Shown piece by piece: positions 8,461 through 16,764 of a DNA stretch of 64,000 nt (within the stretch, counting starts at the first letter, position 1; each line of letters starts with the position of its first letter). The stretch comes from a bacterium (GTDB lineage Bacteria; Bacillota; Clostridia; Lachnospirales; Lachnospiraceae). Where the stretch lies: assembly GCA_023664305.1 (NCBI GenBank), contig JAMPFT010000011.1, positions 16,128 through 80,127 on the forward strand. Direction: 5' to 3'. Both the position numbers and the translations under genes were made by a program. The notes below the pieces were generated by a model. The model saw only the letters and a program-made list of their open reading frames with translations, was not told the DNA's origin and searched no databases.

Positions 8461-9444
8461 GTGGGCGTCGATACGTTGACCCAAAAAGAGATAGACGATC
8501 TTATGACGGCGTTGTCCGCGGGCGAGCTGGATTCAGACTTACTAAAGGAAAACAGGGAAAAACAGGTTAAGGATTACGATTTCCGCAGGCCGACCAAGTT
8601 TTCCAAGGAGCATCTCAGAACGCTTGAGATTATTTTCGAGCATTACGGCCGTCTGATTTCGACGAATCTGCCGGTGTATTTAAGGCAGAACGTGCAGGTG
8701 GCGGTGGCGAGCTCGGAGACGGTGACATTCAGCGAATTTACAAATTCGTTATCCAATCCCGTAGTCCTCGGGATCATAAATTTTTCGCCGTTGAACGGCC
8801 AGATTATCATGGACGTGTCAACCAGCATAGCGTATTCCATGCTCGACCGGATGCTGGGAGGAAGCGGCATGCCGCTGGAAAAGACAAGAGAGTTTTCGGA
8901 GATCGAGCTGAGCATCATCCAGAAGGTGCTGGTGATGTTTGTACAGCTTTTGAGAGATCCCTGGAGAACCGTTCTTGATTTGAACCCTGTGCTGCAGAGG
9001 ATGGAGACAAATCCGCAGTTTGCGCAGGTGATTGCCCCGAACGATATGATAGCGGTTGTGACGCTGAATATCAAGCTGGGGGATGTAGAAGGATTTATCA
9101 ATGTATGTCTTCCGTTTTTTACGCTGGAGGACGTCATGGATAAGCTGAACACCAAGTACTGGTTTTCCACCATGCAGGAGAATCATGACGAGAACTATGA
9201 GGCCTATATCGAGGCATTGGTCCGCAGAGTGGACATCCCGATCAGGGCGGTGCTGGGAAAGAGCGCCATTTCCGTCAGCGATTTTATGAATCTGCAGGTG
9301 GGAGACTGCATCCGGCTTAATTCCAAGGTAGATGAAGATATGAATATCTTTGTCGGTAATATCAGAAAATTCACCGCATTGCCCGGAACCGAGAAAGACG
9401 CTTACGCGGTCCGAATCACATCGGTGATTAGAGAGGAGGAGTAA
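8461..9444 (+). CDS. fliM: Flagellar motor switch protein FliM
   Basis: FliM is the middle C-ring protein that binds CheY-P and sets rotation direction. The 327-residue product opens with the CheY-binding peptide-like stretch 'VDTLTQKEIDDLMTAL', has the CheC-like core (about residues 45-230) and ends in a SpoA domain (about 250-320). The GTG at 8461 is chosen because GGGAGGTG lies at 8446-8453. The fliY start follows three bases after its stop. All features are regular for Firmicutes. Confidence 0.96.
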   Translation: MGVDTLTQKEIDDLMTALSAGELDSDLLKENREKQVKDYDFRRPTKFSKEHLRTLEIIFEHYGRLISTNLPVYLRQNVQVAVASSETVTFSEFTNSLSNPVVLGIINFSPLNGQIIMDVSTSIAYSMLDRMLGGSGMPLEKTREFSEIELSIIQKVLVMFVQLLRDPWRTVLDLNPVLQRMETNPQFAQVIAPNDMIAVVTLNIKLGDVEGFINVCLPFFTLEDVMDKLNTKYWFSTMQENHDENYEAYIEALVRRVDIPIRAVLGKSAISVSDFMNLQVGDCIRLNSKVDEDMNIFVGNIRKFTALPGTEKDAYAVRITSVIREEE

Positions 9445-9447
9445 AAG

Positions 9448-10737
9448 ATGGATGGAGGAATGCTGTCACAAGACGAGATTAACGCCCTCTTGAGCGGCAT
9501 GAACCTGTCTGATGACGGGAATAACGGCGGTAAGGAGCAGGGCGCTTCAGGCGGCGCGGCTTCTCAGATAGAGATCAGAGAAGATATGCTTTCCGACGTG
9601 GATCGGGATGCGATCGGAGAGGTTGCCAATATCAGTATGGGCTCTTCTGCGACGGCTCTGTACTCACTTGTAAATAGAAAGGTAAAGATCACGACCCCGG
9701 TGGTATCCCTTGCCACATGGGACAGAGTGATCGGCGATTACGAGAAGCCCTGTGTGTTTATCCAGATCAAGTATACGGTGGGTCTGGACGGCACCAACAT
9801 TCTGGTGCTGAAGGAGCATGATGTGAAGGTGATCACCGACCTGATGATGGGCGGCGACGGAACCAATACGGAAGGCGAGCTGGGAGAGCTGCAGCTGAGC
9901 GCAATCTCCGAGGCGATGAACCAGATGATGGGATCTGCGGCGACCTCTCTCTCCACCATGCTGAAGAAGACCATCGACATCAGTCCGCCGGATTCTTCCC
10001 TGCTGGATCTGACTCAGGTGAGGAACGGAGGAGACATTTCACCGTTTCTGAGCGATGTGTTCGTAAAGATTTCCTTCCGGATGCAGATAGACGACCTGGT
10101 TGACAGTTCTATCATGCAGCTGTATCCGATCGAATTTGCCAAGGGTCTGGTAGATACCTTTATCACCTCCAAGGGCGACGCCAACAAGGGAAAGGCCGGG
10201 GAGCAGAAGGCAGGCGATGCGTCCGGGGCGGATGCGGCGCAGACGGATATGAACGGCATGGGAATGAATCCCCAGATGGGCATGGGAATGCCGATGATGG
10301 GGATGAACCCTCAGATGATGGGCATGAATCCCCAGATGATGGGAATGAACCCCCAGATGATGGGCATGATGGGAATGAATCCCCAGATGGGCATGGGAAT
10401 GCCGATGATGGGTATGAATCCCCAGCAGATGAATATGCAGAATGTGAATATCCAGCCGGCGCAGTTCCAGAATTTCGCCGCAGACGGAAGAGGGATTCCG
10501 GGTCAGGAAAATATCGGCCTGATCATGGATGTGCCGTTGGAGGTTACAGTGGAGCTCGGACGCACCACCAAGTCGATCTCCGAGATACTTAACTTTGCGC
10601 CGGGCACGATTATCGAGCTGGACCGGATTGCCGGGGAGCCGATCGACGTTCTGGTGAACGGCAAGTTTGTCGCCAGAGGAGAGGTTGTAGTAATCGAAGA
10701 AAGCTTTGGCATTAGAATCACAGAGATTATTAAATAG
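9448..10737 (+). CDS. fliY: FliY: C-ring protein with CheC-type CheY-P phosphatase domain and FliN/SpoA domain
   Basis: FliY replaces FliN in Firmicutes: it forms the base of the C-ring and also removes phosphate from CheY-P. The N-terminal peptide 'MLSQDEINALLSGM' resembles the FliM CheY-binding helix. Two phosphatase half-sites are seen, 'EVANISMGSSATALYSL' and 'ISEAMNQMMGSAATSL' (each E-x2-N). The SpoA domain is at about residues 345-425 ('VTVELGRTTKSISEILN'...'GEVVVIEESFGIRITEI'). Between them lies an unusual methionine-rich repeat (268-331). The 429 residues exceed the usual 370-400 because of that repeat. cheY follows 13 bases later. Confidence 0.95.
   Translation: MDGGMLSQDEINALLSGMNLSDDGNNGGKEQGASGGAASQIEIREDMLSDVDRDAIGEVANISMGSSATALYSLVNRKVKITTPVVSLATWDRVIGDYEKPCVFIQIKYTVGLDGTNILVLKEHDVKVITDLMMGGDGTNTEGELGELQLSAISEAMNQMMGSAATSLSTMLKKTIDISPPDSSLLDLTQVRNGGDISPFLSDVFVKISFRMQIDDLVDSSIMQLYPIEFAKGLVDTFITSKGDANKGKAGEQKAGDASGADAAQTDMNGMGMNPQMGMGMPMMGMNPQMMGMNPQMMGMNPQMMGMMGMNPQMGMGMPMMGMNPQQMNMQNVNIQPAQFQNFAADGRGIPGQENIGLIMDVPLEVTVELGRTTKSISEILNFAPGTIIELDRIAGEPIDVLVNGKFVARGEVVVIEESFGIRITEIIK
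10249..10440 (+). repeat. Methionine-rich MGMNPQM repeat inside fliY
   Basis: About 64 residues made of repeats of M-G-M-N-P-Q-M with variants such as GMGMPMMGMNPQ. At DNA level a block near 10267-10310 (CCCCAGATGGGCATGGGAAT and onward) recurs near 10380-10420, with shorter ATGATGGGCATGAACCCC-like units between, so the tract grew by tandem duplication. It joins the CheC-like and SpoA domains and is probably a flexible linker. Confidence 0.9.
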
Positions 10738-10750
10738 GAGGAAAGTTTTA

Positions 10751-11113
10751 ATGGCGAAAAATGTTTTGGTGTGTGACGATGCAACGTTCATGAGGATGAT
10801 GATTAAGGATATCCTGACAAAGAACGGCTACACTGTTGCAGGCGAGGCGGAGAACGGGGTGAAGGCAGTGGAGAAGTACAAGGAGCTGTCGCCCGACGCG
10901 GTGCTGATGGATATTACCATGCCGGAGATGGACGGCATTCAGGCGCTCAAGGAGATCAGAAAGGTTGACGCAGGTGCCAAGGTTATCATGTGTTCCGCCA
11001 TGGGACAGCAGGCGATGGTAATCGAATCGATCCAGGCCGGCGCCAAGGATTTCATCGTGAAACCTTTTCAGCAGGAGCGTGTCCTCGAAGCGGTGAAAAA
11101 GGTTGTAGAGTGA
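10751..11113 (+). CDS. cheY: Chemotaxis response regulator CheY
   Basis: A 120-residue stand-alone receiver domain: acidic pocket 'LVCDDATFMRMM', phospho-acceptor Asp in 'AVLMDITMPEMDG', the Thr/Ser position in 'MCSAMGQ' and the invariant Lys in 'DFIVKPF'. CheA phosphorylates it, and CheY-P binds FliM/FliY to change rotation; CheC and FliY dephosphorylate it. The ATG at 10751 follows AGGAGGAAAG; an upstream in-frame extension to 10706 overlaps fliY and is not needed. Its stop overlaps the fliO start by one base (TGATG). Confidence 0.96.
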   Translation: MAKNVLVCDDATFMRMMIKDILTKNGYTVAGEAENGVKAVEKYKELSPDAVLMDITMPEMDGIQALKEIRKVDAGAKVIMCSAMGQQAMVIESIQAGAKDFIVKPFQQERVLEAVKKVVE

Positions 11114-11508
11114 TGACGGTTCTGTTGACGGGGACGACGGATGTCTATGCCCAGTTTATCACTGTGCTGATCGTGTTTGTATTGGTGTTGGCGCTGACGG
11201 CTCTGATGACAAAATGGATAGCAGGCTATCAGAAGCAGCAGAGCGTCAATGCGAATATTGAGGTCGTGGAGACAACCCGTATCGCGAACAACAAGTATAT
11301 CCAGGTTGTCCGCATGGGGGATGCTTATACTGTCATCGCGGTCTGTAAGGATACCGTTACGCTTCTGGGACAAATACCGAAGGAGCAGTTAAAAACAGGA
11401 AATCCTCATTCTGATTTTCGGTTCAGGGACTTTCTGGATAAGGCTGCGGGGAAAAACGGAGCAGGATCGGTTCGTGCAGGGGAAAATCAGTCAGATGAAG
11501 AAATTTAG
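11113..11508 (+). CDS. fliO: Flagellar biosynthesis protein FliO (FliZ type)
   Basis: FliO is a small bitopic membrane protein that helps FliP form the export-gate core. The 131-residue product has one membrane segment (about residues 14-34, 'FITVLIVFVLVLALTALMTK') and a basic C-terminal domain with 'NIEVVETTRIANNKYIQVV' then 'YTVIAVCKDTVTLLGQIPKE', typical for Firmicutes FliO/FliZ. It starts within the cheY stop codon and its 3' end overlaps fliP by 14 bases, so the three genes are translationally coupled. Confidence 0.88.
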   Translation: MTVLLTGTTDVYAQFITVLIVFVLVLALTALMTKWIAGYQKQQSVNANIEVVETTRIANNKYIQVVRMGDAYTVIAVCKDTVTLLGQIPKEQLKTGNPHSDFRFRDFLDKAAGKNGAGSVRAGENQSDEEI

Positions 11509-12358
11509 GCCGAGATTAAAGCAAATAACAATGTTGATATGCCTGCTGGTTACGGTGGGCATATTGTGCGTTCAAAGTTCTATAACGGCGCAGGCGTCCG
11601 GGACGCAGCAGACGGGCGATACGCACACCTCGACGGTGCTCAGCCCCTCCGGGAGCTCCCAGTCGCCGGACGATCTGATGCAGTTTAATACCGGAAATTC
11701 CTTTACCCTGACTTATAACGACGGAAACGGGGATGTAAACGGTGCGCTGCGGATTTTCCTGATCCTGACGGCAATCTCTCTTGCGCCTACGATTATTATT
11801 ATGATGACCTCCTTCACCCGGATCATCATTGTGCTCCACTTTACCCGGGCGGCCCTGAATACGCAGACGGCGCCTCCGAACCAGATCCTGATCGGACTGG
11901 CGCTGATCCTGACCTTCTTTATCATGCAGCCGACGGTAGAGCGGATCAATACAGAGGCGATCCAGCCCTTTGAGGCGGGGGAGATCACGCAGGAGGAAGC
12001 CTTTGAGGCGGGAATTACGCCCCTGCGGGAGTTTATGTATGACCAGACCAAGCTGGAGGACGTTCAGCTGTTTGTGGAAATTGCCGGGGTGGACTGGGAC
12101 GGCAGAAACGAGACGATACCGCTGTCGGTGCTGCTGCCAAGCTTTATGCTGAGCGAGCTGAGGATAGCGTTCTGGATCGGATTTGTGATTTATATACCGT
12201 TTATTGTAATCGACATGGTGGTGGCCTCCACGCTGATGAGCATGGGTATGATGATGCTGCCGCCGACGACGATTTCCATGCCCTTTAAGATCCTGTTGTT
12301 TGTCCTTGCGGACGGCTGGAGTCTTGTGATCGGAAATCTTGTCAAGACCTTTTATTAG
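11495..12358 (+). CDS. fliP: Flagellar export gate protein FliP
   Basis: FliP is the main pore-forming subunit of the FliPQR export gate. It has a cleavable signal peptide ('MLICLLVTVGILCVQSS', about residues 12-28, ending near AQA-SG) and the family signatures 'FTRIIIVLHFTRAALNTQ' with 'PPNQILIGLALILTFFIMQP', plus C-terminal 'STLMSMGMMMLPPTTISMPF'. The ATG at 11495 gives 287 residues; a GTG at 11474 would add seven but overlaps fliO further. fliQ follows after 32 bases. Confidence 0.95.
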   Translation: MKKFRPRLKQITMLICLLVTVGILCVQSSITAQASGTQQTGDTHTSTVLSPSGSSQSPDDLMQFNTGNSFTLTYNDGNGDVNGALRIFLILTAISLAPTIIIMMTSFTRIIIVLHFTRAALNTQTAPPNQILIGLALILTFFIMQPTVERINTEAIQPFEAGEITQEEAFEAGITPLREFMYDQTKLEDVQLFVEIAGVDWDGRNETIPLSVLLPSFMLSELRIAFWIGFVIYIPFIVIDMVVASTLMSMGMMMLPPTTISMPFKILLFVLADGWSLVIGNLVKTFY

Positions 12359-12390
12359 CGACGGCCGGACGGAGAAAGGAAGGTGAGCGG

Positions 12391-12660
12391 ATGTCGGTAG
12401 ACGTAGTGGCGGATATTGCGAGGGACGCCCTGTTTTTGATCATCAAGGTATCCCTGCCGGTGCTTTTGGTATCGCTGATCATAGGACTGGTCATCAGTAT
12501 CTTTCAGACAGTGACATCCATCCAGGAGCAGACACTGACCTTTGTGCCGAAGATCATCTGCGTTTTTCTCTCGCTGATCGTCTTCGGGCAGTGGATGATT
12601 AACAGCATGGTGGAATTTATGACGCAGCTGTGGTCTAACTTCGGCATACAGACGCGTTGA
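12391..12660 (+). CDS. fliQ: Flagellar export gate protein FliQ
   Basis: An 89-residue protein with two membrane hairpin segments ('LFLIIKVSLPVLLVSLIIGL' and 'IICVFLSLIVFGQWMINSM') separated by 'SIFQTVTSIQEQTLTFVPK', the exact FliQ signature. FliQ wraps around the FliP-FliR core. A GAAAGGAAGGTGAG site precedes the ATG. It is set between fliP and fliR as in all flagellar loci of this type. Confidence 0.95.
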   Translation: MSVDVVADIARDALFLIIKVSLPVLLVSLIIGLVISIFQTVTSIQEQTLTFVPKIICVFLSLIVFGQWMINSMVEFMTQLWSNFGIQTR

Positions 12661-12675
12661 CGAAAGTAAGACGAT

Positions 12676-13458
12676 ATGATTAATTTTTCGTTTTCCATTT
12701 ACGACCTGGAATATTTTTTGCTGATCCTTGTCAGAATAACCTGTTTTGTATATATTGCGCCCTTTTTCAGCATGCAGAATACGCCTGCGAGGATCCGGAT
12801 CGGAATCAGTTTTTTCACGGCCGTGCTCCTGTATCAGGCGCTGTCCCCCGCGGATGCGGTGGTGTTTGACACGACGCTGGAATACGCGGTCATCGTCATG
12901 AAGGAGGCGGCGGTAGGGCTGTTGATCGGCTTATCCGCCAATATCTGCACCTCCGTCGTGAACTTTGCCGGATCCGTGGCGGACATGGAGACGGGGCTTT
13001 CCATGGTGACGCTGATGGATCCGACTTCCCGCGAGAGCAGCAGTATCACCGGTGTTTTTTATCAGTATGTGCTGATGCTGATGATCATTGTCACGGGGAT
13101 GTATCGGTACTTTTTCAGCGCGCTGGCGGATACGTTTACGCTGATCCCGATAAACGGGGCGGTGTTTCACACGGATCAGCTGGCGGACGCGGTGATCCGG
13201 TTTTTAGGAGACTATGTGATCATCGGATTCCGGATCGTTATGCCGATATTCTGCGCCATACTGCTTTTGAACGCGATTTTGGGAGTCCTGGCAAAGGTGT
13301 CGCCGCAGATGAATATGTTTGCGGTGGGCATACAACTGAAGATTCTGACCGGATTTGCGGTCATGTTCTTTACGGCGGGAATGCTGCCGGGGATCGCGGA
13401 TTTTATCCTTCAGGAGATGAAACTGATGTTTGATTCCTTTGTGGGAGCGCTTCAATGA
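12676..13458 (+). CDS. fliR: Flagellar export gate protein FliR
   Basis: FliR (260 residues) is the structural hybrid of FliP and FliQ that completes the export-gate spiral. Six to seven hydrophobic stretches are visible, with the family patterns 'RITCFVYIAPFFSMQNTPAR', 'GLLIGLSANICTSVVNFAG' and the end 'VMFFTAGMLPGIADFIL'. The stop overlaps the flhB start by four bases (ATGA at 13455-13458), which couples their translation; in some clostridia the two genes are fused, but here they remain separate. Confidence 0.94.
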   Translation: MINFSFSIYDLEYFLLILVRITCFVYIAPFFSMQNTPARIRIGISFFTAVLLYQALSPADAVVFDTTLEYAVIVMKEAAVGLLIGLSANICTSVVNFAGSVADMETGLSMVTLMDPTSRESSSITGVFYQYVLMLMIIVTGMYRYFFSALADTFTLIPINGAVFHTDQLADAVIRFLGDYVIIGFRIVMPIFCAILLLNAILGVLAKVSPQMNMFAVGIQLKILTGFAVMFFTAGMLPGIADFILQEMKLMFDSFVGALQ

Positions 13459-14564
13459 TTCGATATAATCTGCAATTTTTTGCAAAGGAAGGAATGGGCG
13501 GGGAAAAGACGGAGCCCGCCACCCAGAAAAAACTGGAGGACGCCCGCAAGGAAGGGCAGGTGGCGAAGAGCCGTGAGATCGCCAACGGACTGGGGCTTCT
13601 GGCGCTGTTTTTGATCCTGAAGCTGTGGGTTGGGAACATGGGCGTGCAGCTCATGGAAATTTTTACAAACGCCTATGACCGGATCTCCGGTGTGACTACC
13701 TATTACAACGGCCATATGCCGGAGGCGGACGCCAGGGCCGTCTTTGCCATGATGGTGATGCGGACGCTGATTATCATCGCGCCGATTCTTGCGATCGGTT
13801 TTCTGGTGGCCTTTGTCAGCGATGTGGCACAGGTGAAATGGAAGCCTACGCTGAAGCCCCTGCAGCCGAAGCTGAGCAAGTTAAATCCTCTGAAAGGGTT
13901 TAAAAAGATTTTTTCCGTCAACGCGGTGGTGGAGCTGATCAAATCCATCGCGAAGATCGGCCTGATCCTGTATATCTGCATCAGCTATCTGAAAGATAAG
14001 TGGGGGATTCTCCTGCTGGTGTACGATATGCCCCTGATGCAGGCGATCGGCCTTGCGGCCCAGATCGTCACGGATCTGGGGATTCGGATTTCCGCTTTGT
14101 ATATGTTGATTGCCCTGGCGGATTTTGCATACCAGAAGGTAAAATTCAGCAACGACATGAAGATGACGAAGCAGGAGATCAAGGAAGAATATAAGCAGAC
14201 GGAGGGAGACCCTCAGATTAAAGGCCAGATCCGCCAGAAGATGAGGGAGGCCTCCAGACGCCGCATGATGCAGGATCTGCCCCAGGCGGATGTGGTGATC
14301 ACAAACCCCACCCATTATGCGGTAGCCATCAAATATGACCCAGAGGTGGCGGACGCGCCGCTGGTGATCGCCAAGGGCGAGGATTACATGGCCCAGCGGA
14401 TCCGGGAGGTTGCAAAAGAAAACAAGATAGAGATTGTTGAAAATAAACCCCTGGCCCGGATGCTTTACGCCAATGTGGATATCGGCCAGGCGGTGCCGCC
14501 GGAGCTGTATCAGGCGGTGGCGGAGGTCCTCGCGTTTGTATATCATTTACAAGGCAAACTGTGA
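13455..14564 (+). CDS. flhB: Flagellar export switch protein FlhB
   Basis: FlhB controls export order: self-cleavage in its cytoplasmic domain switches the apparatus from hook to filament substrates. The 369-residue product has the N-terminal 'GEKTEPATQKKLEDARKEGQ' motif, four membrane segments (about 40-215) and the cleavage site NPTH in 'VVITNPTHYAVAIKYDP' (about residue 276-279). The start at 13455 overlaps fliR. The stop codon lies in the left arm of a large palindrome (14560-14622). Confidence 0.95.
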   Translation: MIRYNLQFFAKEGMGGEKTEPATQKKLEDARKEGQVAKSREIANGLGLLALFLILKLWVGNMGVQLMEIFTNAYDRISGVTTYYNGHMPEADARAVFAMMVMRTLIIIAPILAIGFLVAFVSDVAQVKWKPTLKPLQPKLSKLNPLKGFKKIFSVNAVVELIKSIAKIGLILYICISYLKDKWGILLLVYDMPLMQAIGLAAQIVTDLGIRISALYMLIALADFAYQKVKFSNDMKMTKQEIKEEYKQTEGDPQIKGQIRQKMREASRRRMMQDLPQADVVITNPTHYAVAIKYDPEVADAPLVIAKGEDYMAQRIREVAKENKIEIVENKPLARMLYANVDIGQAVPPELYQAVAEVLAFVYHLQGKL

Positions 14565-14622
14565 GCGGAAGTTCTAATCGCTTGCGGCAGCGGCCGCTTC
14601 GCGAAGAACTTCCAGGCTCACA
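14560..14622. repeat. Long palindrome overlapping the flhB stop
   Basis: TGTGAGC plus GGAAGTTCT (14560-14575) pair with AGAACTTCC plus GGCTCACA (14605-14613 and 14615-14622), 16 pairs with a two-base bulge. The loop holds its own palindrome AGCGGCCGCT and a TTCGCGAA. No T-run follows. Together with the next palindrome it fills the only sizeable gap between flhB and flhA. Confidence 0.6.
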
Positions 14623-14623
14623 G

Positions 14624-14670
14624 GGAAGAATCGCAAGGCGGGTCTACCCGCCTTGGGAAGCGATTCTTCC
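14624..14670. repeat. Second palindrome in the flhB-flhA gap
   Basis: GGAAGAATCGC (14624-14634) pairs perfectly with GCGATTCTTCC (14660-14670); inside, AAGGCGGG pairs with CCCGCCTT around a TCTA loop, leaving a five-base bulge (GGGAA). The stem of 19 pairs is very stable. It resembles the GAAGAATGC hairpin at 51366-51386, so it is probably a REP-like element. Confidence 0.6.
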
Positions 14671-14718
14671 GTCAGAGAAAAGATCAAGCGGAAAAAGACA
14701 GGAGAAAGGAGAGCGGAC

Positions 14719-16764
14719 ATGACTGCAAAGATGGCAAAAACCGATGTGATTGTGGCGATTTATATTCTGGTCGCGTTTATCATGTTTATCGTGTCCCTCC
14801 CCGCGGCGGTTCTGGACGTGCTCATGGCGTTTAATATTGCCATGGGCTTTACGATCCTGTTCGTCTGCATGTTCTCGAAGGAAGTTCTGGATCTGTCCTA
14901 TTTCCCTACGATCCTGCTGTTCACCACCATCTTTCGGATTGCCATCAACGTGTCCTCCACCCGGTTGATCCTGACGACGGGAACCTCCGGAAACGTGGTG
15001 CGGACCTTCGGAAAATTTGTGGGAGGCGGAGACCTGATCGTAGGCGCCATCGTCTTTGTGATCCTGATCCTGATCCAGTTTCTGGTGATCAACAAGGGTT
15101 CCGAGCGTGTGGCGGAGGTGACGGCGAGATTTACGCTGGACGCGATGCCCGGAAAGCAGATGGCAATTGACGCCGACTTGAACACGGGGGCCATCGACGA
15201 TAAGGAGGCAAAGGCAAGAAGAGACAAGATTCAGCTGGAATCCAGCTTTTTCGGTTCCATGGACGGTGCCGTAAAGTATGTAAAGGGGGACGCCATCGCA
15301 GGGCTTCTCCTCACCGTGATCAATCTGGTGGGCGGAATTGCCATGGGAATGCTGCGGAACGGAAACGATATCTCCACCGCGTTAAACACCTACGGCATCC
15401 TTACCATCGGCGACGGCCTGGTAAGCCAGATCCCGTCCCTGCTGATCTCCCTTTCCACAGGTATCCTTGTGACCAAGGGAGGCAAGGAGGCGGACTTCGG
15501 CCCGGCGATCATCAAACAGCTTTTCGGCGTCCCCAAGGTGATGTATCTGGTGGGCGGCACCCTGGCCTTCCTGGGGGTGAGCACAGAGTTGAACACCATC
15601 CTCTTCGTGGGGATGGGAATGCTGTTTATCGTGGGCGGAAGGCTGATCGCGAGCAATCTGGAGACTGCAGGCATCGAGCAGGAGGTCGATATGGAGGAGG
15701 CTGCGGCCGAGGAGATCCGCCAGCCGGAGAACGTAAACAGCCTGCTTCAGGTAGACCCCATCGAATTGGAGTTCGGATACGGGATTATTCCTCTGGCGGA
15801 TGTGAACCAGGGCGGCGACCTGCTGGACCGCGTGGTCATGATACGAAGGCAGATTGCGCTGGAGCTGGGCACGGTGGTGCCGATCATCCGACTGCGGGAC
15901 AATATCCAGCTGAATCCCAACCAGTATATTATCAAGATAAAAGGAATCCAGGTCAGCGAGGGAGAAATCCTGTTCGACCATTATATGGCCATGAATCCGG
16001 GCTATGTGGAGGAGGAGATCACGGGTATTCCCACCTATGAGCCGTCCTTCCATCTGCCGGCCATCTGGATTACGGAAGGACAGCGGGAGCGGGCGGAAAG
16101 TCTGGGGTACACGGTGGTGGATCCTCCCTCGATCATCGCCACCCATCTGACGGAGATTATCCGACAGTATATCTCGGAGCTTCTGACGCGGCAGGACGTG
16201 CAGAATCTGGTGAACAATATGAAGGAAAGCAATCCCTCCCTTGTGGAGGAGCTTGTGCCGAAGCTTCTGGGCCTGGGCGAGATCCAGAAGGTGCTGCAAA
16301 ACCTTTTGCGGGAGGGAATCTCGATCAGGGACCTGCTCTCCATCATGGAGACGCTGGCAGATTACGCGCCTACGACGCGGGATACGGATATCCTGACGGA
16401 GTATGTGCGCCAGAGCCTGAAGCGGGCGATCTCCACAAAATACTTCCCGTCTCATGAGACGACCAGCGTTGTGACGCTGGATCCGAAGGTGGAGCAGGAG
16501 ATCATGGGGAGCGTCAAGCAGACGGAGAGCGGCGCGTTCCTGAATCTGGATCCCAACAGATCCAGGGCGATTATCGACTCGGTGGGAAAGGAAGTCCAGA
16601 AACTGGAAAATCTTGGGAAAAGTCCCATTATCATTACGTCTCCAATTGTGCGTATGTATTTTAAACGTCTGACGGAGGACTATTTTAAGGAGCTTGTTGT
16701 AGTTTCCTACAACGAAGTGGAATCTAACGTAGAATTACAGTCAGTTGGGATGGTGACAGCATAA
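14719..16764 (+). CDS. flhA: Flagellar export apparatus protein FlhA
   Basis: FlhA is the largest export-gate subunit; its nine-membered cytoplasmic ring receives chaperone-substrate complexes. The 681-residue product has about eight membrane segments in the first 330 residues, the FHIPEP-type signature region 'FTLDAMPGKQMAIDADLNTG' with 'IDDKEAKARRDKIQ', and the C-terminal soluble domain with 'DNIQLNPNQYIIKIKG'. The ATG at 14719 has AGGAGAAAGGAG just upstream. The longer frame to 14653 runs into the palindrome and lacks a site. Its stop overlaps flhF by one base. Confidence 0.96.
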   Translation: MTAKMAKTDVIVAIYILVAFIMFIVSLPAAVLDVLMAFNIAMGFTILFVCMFSKEVLDLSYFPTILLFTTIFRIAINVSSTRLILTTGTSGNVVRTFGKFVGGGDLIVGAIVFVILILIQFLVINKGSERVAEVTARFTLDAMPGKQMAIDADLNTGAIDDKEAKARRDKIQLESSFFGSMDGAVKYVKGDAIAGLLLTVINLVGGIAMGMLRNGNDISTALNTYGILTIGDGLVSQIPSLLISLSTGILVTKGGKEADFGPAIIKQLFGVPKVMYLVGGTLAFLGVSTELNTILFVGMGMLFIVGGRLIASNLETAGIEQEVDMEEAAAEEIRQPENVNSLLQVDPIELEFGYGIIPLADVNQGGDLLDRVVMIRRQIALELGTVVPIIRLRDNIQLNPNQYIIKIKGIQVSEGEILFDHYMAMNPGYVEEEITGIPTYEPSFHLPAIWITEGQRERAESLGYTVVDPPSIIATHLTEIIRQYISELLTRQDVQNLVNNMKESNPSLVEELVPKLLGLGEIQKVLQNLLREGISIRDLLSIMETLADYAPTTRDTDILTEYVRQSLKRAISTKYFPSHETTSVVTLDPKVEQEIMGSVKQTESGAFLNLDPNRSRAIIDSVGKEVQKLENLGKSPIIITSPIVRMYFKRLTEDYFKELVVVSYNEVESNVELQSVGMVTA

